Made by a program: the position numbers and the translations under genes | The notes under the pieces: model-generated | What the model was told of the DNA's origin: nothing | The model's input: the letters and a program-made list of their open reading frames with translations, nothing else | Database searches by the model: none | Part shown: piece by piece, positions 55,711 through 64,000 of the stretch | How positions within the stretch are numbered: position 1 is the stretch's first letter | Layout: every line of letters begins with the position of its first letter | Assembly (NCBI GenBank): GCA_022605405.1 | Contig: JABYQQ010000024.1 | Coordinates: 248,001 to 312,000 of the forward strand | DNA length: 64,000 bases | DNA from: Earliella scabrosa | Taxonomy: Eukaryota > Basidiomycota > Agaricomycetes > Polyporales > Polyporaceae | Reading direction: 5' to 3'

Positions 55711-57056
55711 ACACGATTTACGAACATGCAAACGTGGTCGGCGTGGCGCGGTTGCGAGGCGTGGAGTTGGTCGAGGAGGTTGTTCTACTTCGCTAATGGT
55801 GAGCGCCGGAGACGTTGTTGCTGCTTAACTACTCTGTAGGTTCGTTCTGCGGTGGTTTTGGAGGAGTGGGTGTCGACTGCTGCGATGCAGAGCGTTTTTG
55901 GTGTGGTGTGGAGGCAAGCAGCAGACACGCGCGAGCGGCTTGGTGTCGTCGGAGACCAAAGTACTGCCGACGCTCGAAGGTGTAGCGTTGTGATTCTGCC
56001 GGTTCGGATCGCGATGGTGTTTTCTTCCCCTCTCTTCCCGATCGTTATTTCCGAGCCCCGGAGGCGACCATTCTGTTGTCGGCGGTGTACGATTACTGAT
56101 CGAAGGGTCTTATTTGTACGAGTAGCCCGGTGCTTCGCTCTGTATTTCTGACGTTCTATGGTGTATCCTTTCACAGCATGCTTTCGCAACCACCTCGTCT
56201 CGCAGGGCAGAAGACACCTCAATGTTCCCATCTCCCTCACTGGCCACGGTCGATTGCCTTCACGCACACCTAACGAGTCCGTTCGTCAAGAGCAAGATTA
56301 CGGGAGCAGTACTGTTGACTGTAGATAGAGCCGACATCCGACGTCGGCCATCTATCGGAGCGGGCCAGCGAGCAGGGGAGCGAAGTTGATCAGCCCGTAC
56401 ATAGAGCGGACAACACACTCGTACAAAACACGTTTGCCATCACATTCCTACGTTCCGATGGTGTCTCGGAGCTGAAGGTACACATCACAAGGCGTACGGT
56501 ACCCGACTTGTGCCTGATGTGGTAGGTCTTCTGGGATACCTCTCGAAATTCGAGGACGTCTTGAGTAACCAAAGTACTTCACCACGCAGCGAACCAGCAT
56601 GATTTACGACACTCCACACATTCGAAGGTGGTCGACCATACGAAAGGGGCACGCCGTCCTGCGCATCAATGTTCATCGAGGTGGCCATCTTGACAGCGTT
56701 GTGCCGTACATCCGAGTTCTCGACCCGCGAGAAGTCGACTCTCTGAACACGCTGGATACGGACAAGGTGCGTACCTCACGACGAGACTTCTGCTATAGAG
56801 AAAGCGGTGGGGCGTGGAAGTCTGAAACGTGATGATATGCCAAAGTTAATGCCACGCCCGTTCCGGTCATATATCTGCAAAGTTCCACAATATTCAGAAC
56901 ACACATTCACAAGAATCGTAATAAGCCGACCGCTGTGTAAGTTAACGTCAACCAGGGTAGCGCGGTGCTATGATATAAGAGTCAGTGGTAAGCACCTCAT
57001 CCACTTCAAACACGATCAGCATCGACGACCCACGTTCCGGACACCTCAGCCATATC
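55711..57056. other. 1.3-kb intergenic region
   Basis: 3' UTR of the orphan and promoter of the first DUF5648 gene. A 160-codon open frame on the minus strand near 55785-56267 has Arg/Thr-rich, motif-free sequence and is not called. Confidence 0.5.
56972..56979 (+). promoter_or_regulatory. TATA-like box, first DUF5648 gene
   Basis: GATATAAG, about 80 bp before the ATG at 57057. Confidence 0.5.
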
Positions 57057-57651
57057 ATGAAGTCAGTCTTCACCATCGTCCTTGCCTCCGTGCTCGTACT
57101 ACAAGGTTATGCCTTGCCTGCCGTTGTCGAAGTAAGTATCCCTTGATTGTGTGCACTGCGATCTCTCTCTGATACATCGCTCTCAGCGGCGCGCCCCGCA
57201 GACCTGTGGGTTCCCGACCGTCACTCTCCTACGGGCGTTCAGGAAGAACAATGGCGACCACTTCTACACGACCGACGTCCAGGAGATGATCAACGCCATA
57301 GCGCACCTGGACTACATGTCCGAGGGCGACGCAGCCTTCGTTCTCCCCTCTGACGACGCACCTGGAAGCATCCCGCTCTACCGCTTGTTCAGGAAGTCCA
57401 ACGGCGACCACTTCTACACCACGGACGCCAGCGAGCGCGACAACGCTATCCAGCGCCTGCAGTACGTGTCCGAGGGCATCGCCGCGTACGTCTACCCGAA
57501 CGACATGTGCGGGAGCGTGCCGCTATTCAGGATGTTCAAGCCCGGGAAAGGAGACCATTTCTACACCACGGACGCAGCGGAGAAACAGAGCGCGATCACG
57601 TCGCTGGATTACGTGGACGAGGGAATTGTTGGGTTTGTGAACCCTCAGTAA
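57057..57651 (+). CDS. Secreted DUF5648 repeat protein (1 of 3)
   Basis: Small secreted protein of 179 residues with exons 57057-57131 and 57187-57651. Exon 1 is a signal peptide (MKSVFTIVLASVLVLQGYA). Exon 2 opens with RR, a likely Kex2 site, then TCGF and three repeats of about 45 residues built on PLYRLFRKSNGDHFYTTD plus an alpha/turn segment ending YVSEGIAAYVYP. Each repeat keeps the HFYTTD signature of DUF5648, a family of unknown function found in bacteria and fungi, sometimes fused to enzymes or adhesins. Two cysteines (TCGF and DMCGS) could form a disulphide. In this copy the repeats carry Lys/Asn-rich tips (KNNGDHF, KSNGDHF, KPGKGDHF) where the other two have Ser/Ala/Thr. It is the first of a tandem triplet in the same orientation. 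Confidence 0.92.
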
Positions 57652-58597
57652 AAGGCGCTGTGAGTATCCGCCGACGGTGCTGTCCCCATGCGTTCGCTCA
57701 AACGCTCACTGTACCCCAGCCCGGCAAGTGTGTCCATGTACGAGTAGCCTGGTGTGCTGCGACATGTGTCATTGCGTGTGGCCTATGACAGTCTTACTTC
57801 TGCTTCAGGTATCGCCGCCGTCCGACGACAGCTTCGCTCATGAAGACGAATTCCATCGGACTCAAAAGATCTCCGGCGGGTCGCGTGCACCTTCATATAC
57901 AAAACCTCGACAAGCAGAGAAGCGAGAGTAAGCACCGGGGTAGCAAGCTGATTGTTCCGACCAATGTATGTATAGTGGCTTCCGGGATTGATTGTGCGGG
58001 TGACAGTCAAGTCAAGGTGTACTAGTACAGCTTGGTGAGACTTCCAATCCTCACTGCCCCCACATCTGACGTCTGTCGTGAAAGGCTAATAGCCGATGTT
58101 CGCTAAAGTACCTCTCAAGCCCCGCGATTTCCATATGGGGTCTAATATGCTGTGGGCAGTAAAGAGCGGGTATTGGCCGTTCGATCGTCTAGCAGAGCCC
58201 CCTAGCAAGATCATCGCGTGACTCGGATTCCTAGACGTGAGTAATCGACTTATCAAAGAGGAGATTGACCCCCACCTCCTCCATGACTCTCAAGGGATAC
58301 TAGAGCAATCCCCAGACCTCCGGATACTCTGGTTAGCGATGCATCTACCTTCCATGTCCGACGTCAGATTAACACACATCCCGTTCATTCTTCCGAGTTC
58401 CCCGGTCAGTTGGTGGAACGACGTCCATCCACAATATTTCACAATGAGCCGCGCATAACGGAGGGTTTTCGGCACGTAACCGCGGAGGCATACAGAGGTA
58501 AACATCTCATGAAAGGCTATATAAGCCTTCTGCAGGAGCACAACAGATCGCAGAGCAAGCATTCTCAACGCATTCTCTCAACACTTCGAGCCGAAAG
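57652..58597. other. 0.95-kb spacer between DUF5648 copies 1 and 2
   Basis: No gene is seen. It holds the promoter of copy 2. Confidence 0.5.
58518..58525 (+). promoter_or_regulatory. TATA box, second DUF5648 gene
   Basis: TATATAAG, about 75 bp before the ATG at 58598. Confidence 0.6.
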
Positions 58598-59188
58598 ATG
58601 AAGTCAACCTTCGCCATTATCCTCGCCTCAGTTCTAGTCTTGCAGGGGTATGTCTCGGCTGCCGCTACCGAGGTGAGCATCGTTCAATCACCTGCATTGG
58701 CCATATCTTTGATCCTCTTGGTATAGCGTCGCACGGAACATACCTGCGGCTACCCTACCGTCCCACTTCTGCGGGGATACAGTCCAAGTGCGACTGACCA
58801 CTTCTACACGACCGGCGCACTCGAGATGGAGAATGCCGTGCGTAACCTCGGGTACAGTTCCGAGGGCAACGCCGCCCAAGTTCTCCCGGCCGAAGCGCCA
58901 TTCACCATTCCCCTCTACCGTCTCTACTCGCCCAGTGCAACGGATCACTTCTACACCACCGATTCGGCAGAGCGCACCAACGCTATCAGGAACCTAGGCT
59001 TTGCTGACGAAGGCATCGTTGCCTACGTCTATCCGAGCGCCCTGTGCGGCTCTGCACCGCTCTACCGGATGTACAGCCCATCGGCGACCGACCACTTCTA
59101 TACGACGGATGCGGCAGAGAAGAACAGAGCTATCACTAGCTTGGGCTACGTGGACGAGGGCATCGCAGCATACGTGAACCCCCAGTAG
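58598..59188 (+). CDS. Secreted DUF5648 repeat protein (2 of 3)
   Basis: Paralogue of the gene at 57057 with the same two-exon layout (58598-58672 and 58727-59188) and the intron at the same codon, right after the signal peptide region. Signal peptide MKSTFAIILASVLVLQGYVS, dibasic RRTEHTCGY start of exon 2, and three repeats, each with the near-identical unit YSPSATDHFYTT. The second and third blocks read VAYVYPSALCGSAPLYRMY and SLGYVDEGIAAYVNPQ. Length 178 residues. The strong repeat-to-repeat identity inside this copy (SPSATDHFYTT three times) suggests gene conversion between repeats or selection for one surface. Confidence 0.92.
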
Positions 59189-60816
59189 TCACATTTGCCT
59201 AGCACTTACTACATAACTGCCATTCTCGTTGTGTACCCATATGTCGCATGAACAGCCATTGGACGGCGTGTGGTGATTGCGAACAATCGTTATCCTCTTA
59301 TATACTGTCGATTACTGTCCCCGGGGAATGACTTGCCAGTGGTGCAATGCGATATCGCGATGTTGGTACTCAATATGGCGGCAAGTTCTTGAAAGTCGAC
59401 TCGGACTCGCAGTGTGATATCGGAGTTAAGTTGGCGTGTCGGACACGGTTCGAACGCGATGATTCAACTTAGGCTTATGTCGCTGGGCCGTGGACGACAT
59501 TCTGACCTAGGGCAATGAACCATGGTTATGGGAGGAAGGTGACTAGCCGATGACCCCGGGCCAGCATAGGACCGCATACCGGCGTACAACTTTGGTAGTG
59601 ATGTCCAGACTACTCAATCAATATTAGCTCTGACTGACTGGACGTACTCTAGACAGGGAAGACGGACTCGGACTCGGAGCCGCCAACCATACTCGGAGGC
59701 CTAGCGCTTATTTACAGCCGCATCGCTACAAAGTTGTCTCCAAACCTTTCTTTCATCACCTCCTTGTTCCGATGTGGATCGGAGCTACTGGCACTAGTGA
59801 ACCACAATCCGAATAGCAATCTCCCAGAAGCTGACAGTTTCCCTGCCACCACCCTGTCTCAACTAAACGTCGCCCTCGACGGAGCTTTAAGAAGCACTCG
59901 AAGTAGACCGACCGAATGGAACAATCAGCCGCGAAGCATCGGAACTCACTGCTACAGCACCCCAGGCACATGGCATATGCGGAATGGTGGGCCCTCAAGC
60001 AACAGGGCGACTTTGAGCATCAGCATACACACCCGATGCTGAAGTACAGTGTCAGATCTCAATACTTATCGCCTTGGTTAAACACGTACTACTAGAGGAT
60101 TGGCAGGCTGAAGGCAATGCCGGAAGTTTGACATAGACCCATTCCCATGTGGATCTCCGAGAAATGTTGCGAGTGTCACAATCACATCAACCACCGGTGC
60201 ACAATTATTGAACTCCAGTGTAACTCCCTTTGCCGAGACGTCAGTCTCGGAAGACTAGTAGAACCAGAGTAGAACGAACGTGAGTCCGTCTTTGACTTAC
60301 AGGTGCTTCTTGTACGACGTCTGACTCGGGTGGGGCGGGTTCCCTGAAGTGGCAAAGAGTGCTCCAGGTACGGACTCAACTTATTTGGACTGAGTCATAC
60401 TTATTCAGAATCTTCATAATGCCTCAGACAGGAGACAGAAGAGAACTTCGACAGGAGATACTGCATACAATAATGGCGCAACTGTACTTATGCTGCAAGT
60501 TCGAGTGGCTCTGAGACAGAGAGAAAGTACTGTTGTTGACGCCAATTCTCCTAGTAAGGAAGCATGGCGTTTGCTTCCATGCTCGACATCAGACAAACAC
60601 ATATCAGCCGTCCTTCTATGTTACCAGTCATGCCAGTGCTGTTGAATGACTTAGATTAGTACAGGCCGGCTTGAGCATCATCCGTGTACAACGGGGACGA
60701 ATCTGGTATAGACGTCGTGACTAATAGTACTCTGAGACGAAGATATAAATCCAGCATGGCCGGGGGAAGGAGGCACAAAGCACGCTCCCCAGAGACACTC
60801 CCAACTCACTAGCAAA
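59189..60816. other. 1.6-kb spacer between DUF5648 copies 2 and 3
   Basis: No gene or element is recognised; open frames stay under about 100 codons. It holds the promoter of copy 3. Confidence 0.5.
60742..60750 (+). promoter_or_regulatory. TATA box, third DUF5648 gene
   Basis: GATATAAAT, about 70 bp before the ATG at 60817. Confidence 0.55.
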
Positions 60817-61410
60817 ATGAAGTCAGCATTCGTTGTCATCCTTGCCTCTGTTCTCCTGGTTTCCAGGGGGTATGCCTTTCCTATGGAGGCTGAGGTGAGT
60901 ATCGCTCGGTTGTTTGTCCCATCCGTCGCTCTAATCTTCTGTGTCCAGCGACGCAATCAACAGACCTGTGGCTTCACCACGGTCCCGTTGCTGCGGGGAT
61001 ACAGTGCCAAGGCCACAGATCACTTCTACACGACCACCCCGAGCCAGATGGAGAACGCCATACTCAACCACAGCTACAAGTCCGAGGGGGATGCGGCCTT
61101 CGTCCTCCCGTCCCAGGCTCCGGACACCGTTCCCTTGTATCGCCTCTACTCGGCCACAGCAAAGGACCACTTCTACACCACGAGCAATAACGAGCGCACC
61201 AACGCCATCCAAAATCATGGATTCAAGGACGAAGGCATCACCGCCTACGTCTACCCGAGCAACCTTTGCGGCACCGTGCCCCTCTACCGGATGTACAATC
61301 CAACGGCGACCGACCATTTCTATAGCACAGATGTAACACAGAAGGATAGGGCCATTACGGTCCAGGGCTACGTGGACGAGGGCATTGCTGCATACGTCAA
61401 CCCTCAGTAA
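60817..61410 (+). CDS. Secreted DUF5648 repeat protein (3 of 3)
   Basis: Third tandem copy, exons 60817-60894 and 60949-61410, 179 residues. Signal peptide MKSAFVVILASVLLVSRGYA, then exon 2 opening RRNQQTCGF. Three repeats: GYSAKATDHFYTT, LYSATAKDHFYTT and MYNPTATDHFYST. It ends QGYVDEGIAAYVNPQ, the same last residues as copies 1 and 2. The exon-intron layout matches the other two copies, so the family grew by tandem duplication of a complete gene including the promoter. Biochemical role unknown; secretion and the adhesive look of the repeats suggest binding to a surface or polymer, as inference. Confidence 0.92.
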   Translation: MKSAFVVILASVLLVSRGYAFPMEAEVSIARLFVPSVALIFCVQRRNQQTCGFTTVPLLRGYSAKATDHFYTTTPSQMENAILNHSYKSEGDAAFVLPSQAPDTVPLYRLYSATAKDHFYTTSNNERTNAIQNHGFKDEGITAYVYPSNLCGTVPLYRMYNPTATDHFYSTDVTQKDRAITVQGYVDEGIAAYVNPQ

Positions 61411-61579
61411 ATAGAACAGCTAGTAGTAAGCTTCGGCCGTTTACGACTATTCTACATCTACTCACTTTTCGCCCTTGACAGGCACCGCAGTCTTGCAAGT
61501 CTAGGATCTGGCCAAAATCCGATTAGCATTGTTTGTTCCCGAAGCGAGAGAGCGAGTACGTTACAGAGTACATCTGGGC

Positions 61580-64000
61580 TTAGGCATACATATCATCGAT
61601 GTTGTGCGAGGAATGCCGGCGCGCCGTCGCACTGGAACGAGCATCTGCAGAGGTGTTGTTCCGTGATTGCAGCTTGGAATGCTCCCCTGAGGGTTCCTCG
61701 TCATCGTCCTCAAAGAACTTGACGTTCGCCTGGACGAGCTCCTCATATAAGATTGGGTCAAACTCGACACACTCGATTCGCATGCACGGCATGCGCCGTT
61801 CGCCTGTTGCATACATTTGTCGTATGTCATCTCTAGTCATGGTGTGCTTCTTCCGTGAACCCTTGCCCTTGTGGTGGTAGAAAGCTTTCTCTATGAAGCT
61901 ATCTGTGGTCTGAGACAGTCGAACGACCATCAGAACGATTTGCACCTATTCATAGTAGCACCCCTCGAGAGGAAGACGACTCACCTCGCTAGGGAGCGCT
62001 TCCCATTCCTCCCGTGTGAGGTCGTCCGTACGGACGATACGGTAGAGTCCGCAATAATGGAAGACTTCGGGACTTCCTGTGCCGGTGCCAACAAAGACGT
62101 GACGCTGGATCTGCGTTACTGGCCCGGCTGTTTCACCATGCGGCGGGTCACTCCCGTGGCTATCGCCTTTTGAGGGAGTTCGATCGCTGTTAAGCCCCAA
62201 GTCGTGTAGCAGGAACCCATGCTTCCCTGGGTTCGACGGGAGCCAGGTGTGCTGTGTCAGACTTGCGCAAACATAGGAATGGAGCTCGTATTTTGTACTA
62301 AGCGTTGTTAGTGCCCGGCCGATTCTGACAGGTACATAACGTGCATGCATGGCAGGTAGTAAGCCGTCAGCTCAAGCGTAGGTACAGGAACAATGTGAAC
62401 GCTTACTTCACATGTAGAGCTGTCAGAACGTTGCCCCCAAGGATCTCCCTGAGTGAATGTCTAGTGAAGGATGCCGGTGCGCCAAGACTAGAGGATAGGT
62501 CCGCTACGACTGGTTGCAAGTGGGCAGTTTCCGCTAGTCGGCTTGGAGGAGGCTGCGCTGCATGTGGTTGAAGTCGCGCTGTGTCTTCTGATGTGTCAGA
62601 ATCGCGACCACGGTTAGTTGGTTGTCCCCGCTCAGGGTCGGACGAATGCGCGTGTCTAGTATAGCATATTGCGTCAGAGAACCAGTACAGAGTCATCATT
62701 AATGTGCATCACACCCTTTCGAAGATGAGAGCCCTCGTACCCCGACTTGACTCTCGCTCTCAACCTCACGTCGCAGTTTCGAGAGCTGGGGTAGTCACGT
62801 CAGTAGAGTCATATGTTGAACAGAAGCTTGAACCGCGACTTACTTCGTCCTCCTTGTGTTGAGCTTCGGCAGCCAGGTCGTCGGTTTTTCGTGAGGCGTC
62901 GAGCAGCTACAGTAAAATACTTCATCAGCGTACGTCGACCAGGCTAGACCATTCCTGAATCGATATTACCAGTGCCTCAAGTCTCTTATGCTCCTCTTTA
63001 GCAATGATATTTGCATCTTCTGCTTCCCTCCGAGCAGTGACCGCCTGGTCCCTCTCGAACTGTAATGACTGAATCTGCATAGTGGAAGATCAGAGAGTCT
63101 GTACCACGGTAACACTACGTGTGATGAGCACGGACGCTAACCTGAGCTTCGTAGTTCGTCCGTTCAGCGTTCATGCCGTCCAGTTGAATTGCTATGGTCT
63201 GCGCACGATCGGCTTCTCGCCTTGCCTCCGTCCTGAGTTCGGACATTTCTTTTTGGAGCTTCTCAACTGTCTCTTCCGAGCTCAGTAGCCTCTCCCGGAG
63301 ATGCTCATTCTCATTGTGGAGCTTCTCTAGCCTTACACTGCAGTCCTGGTACGATGCATCAGCGGAGGCGGTACAGGTCAAGGGTTGCAGTCGAGTACCG
63401 TTGTCCTGAAACCAAGCTTCCTGATGTGCGTGGCATGGCAGATTGCGGTTCGCTGTAGCCATTTCAACAACTGCTTCGTAAACTGAGGATGTAGCATTTT
63501 GTACTAGTTCGGAAGCTACCGTCGTGAGACTTCTCGGTGCAGCCAGGACATCATTTGATTGACTCACCGCGTGGGGGCTGATCGTGTCAAGCGATACAGG
63601 CTCCGAGTCCAATAATGAGACATTGTGGTCGATAAGATCGGATAAGCTTTGCAGTAGCTCAAGAACAAAGTGGTCTCCCATGAACGTGAATATGGTGGAG
63701 TCGTTCTATGCAAAGCATGGTGATCAGAGCATGTATCCGCCTGGCCTACCTAGGCCTACCTGCTGCGAAATCGGGCTTGTCATGTCATTGCCTTCTCTCT
63801 GAATATTCAGCATGTCCACCATAACCATATTGACGTGTCTGGAGGTGCGTTCGCGAAGCTCTTCTCCCATCGCAGTCTGTGGAGTCATTGAATGTTCTTT
63901 CGCCGCACCTTGTGGAGATGGGTATAAGAGGTGCGCACGTGGTCGACGCCTCCGCAAAGGGTTTGCAGAGTCATAGTATCTGCTGTGGCTTCTTCCAAGA
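61580..64000 (-). CDS. Coiled-coil protein with C-terminal DUF6697-like domain, partial at the window end
   Basis: A multi-exon minus-strand gene whose 5' end runs past 64000; the stop codon is at 61580-61582. The upstream exons give a helical N-terminus (TSRHVNMVMVDMLNIQREG; FVLELLQSLSDLIDHNVSLL). A long coiled coil follows (NEHLRERLLSSEETVEKLQK; RDQAVTARREAEDANIIAKE). The C-terminal part shows FTRHSLREILGGNVLTAL, LHSYVCASLTQHTWLPSNPG, FVGTGTGSPEVFHYCGLYRI, LTREEWEALPSE and FDPILYEELVQANVKFFEDD, which resembles DUF6697, a basidiomycete domain with a conserved Tyr/Trp core and no known function. It ends with a Ser-rich tail. Some internal exons were placed by splice signals only. The family assignment is from memory of the pattern and is moderate. 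Confidence 0.72.

Noticed and set aside
59440..59460. GGTTCGAAC resembling a tRNA T-arm (B box)
   Set aside because: No acceptor or anticodon stem can be paired around it.

Overview
The window is nuclear DNA of a filamentous basidiomycete, most likely a wood-decaying Agaricomycete (Polyporales-like). The signs are genes cut by many short introns of about 45-70 nt with GT(R)NGT donors, a GC-rich genome with Ser/Pro-rich disordered proteins, a full-length cellobiose dehydrogenase (haem domain plus flavin domain, as in white-rot fungi), other secreted carbohydrate-active enzymes, and the basidiomycete-type families DUF6533 and DUF6697. The order placement is inference; the division-level placement is firm.

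Layout. 0-5 kb: an RBM18-like RNA-binding protein (+), an intron-containing tRNA-Asp (+) and a secreted GH18 chitinase with a C-terminal CBM5 (-). 6-16 kb: the septation GTPase Spg1/Tem1 (-), cellobiose dehydrogenase (+) and a Dma1-like FHA-RING ubiquitin ligase (-). 17-24 kb: housekeeping genes, namely succinate dehydrogenase iron-sulphur subunit, a small-subunit catalase and ribosomal protein uL14 (all +). 25-31 kb: a polysaccharide-degradation block on + with a GH43 arabinanase-like enzyme, a GH13 alpha-amylase ending in CBM20, and immediately after it a small gene for a one-TM protein with a CBM20. 31.5-36 kb (-): a long disordered orphan and a second CBM5 chitinase. 36-39.5 kb: no recognisable gene.

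39.5-49 kb: a DUF6533 multi-pass membrane protein (+), an aldo-keto reductase with a C-terminal membrane anchor (-), a hemerythrin HHE protein (-) and a large F-box/WD40 protein (+). 49-56 kb: a third GH18 chitinase without CBM5 (-), origin recognition complex subunit 5 (-) and a divergent disordered orphan (+). 57-61.4 kb: three tandem secreted DUF5648 proteins (+). 61.6 kb to the end: a coiled-coil/DUF6697 protein (-) that runs off the window.

Themes. About nine genes encode secreted proteins acting outside the cell: three chitinases (wall remodelling or feeding on fungal or arthropod chitin), CDH (electron donor to lytic monooxygenases and source of H2O2), a GH43, an amylase and three DUF5648 proteins. 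Most of them have a TATA-like box 55-85 bp before the start codon. The housekeeping genes between them are ordinary. The most notable points are a one-base phase break in the last exon of the SDH iron-sulphur subunit, the CBM20/TM gene whose three CBM20 introns match those of the neighbouring amylase, the DUF5648 triplet, and an Orc5 whose Walker A and B motifs have been lost.
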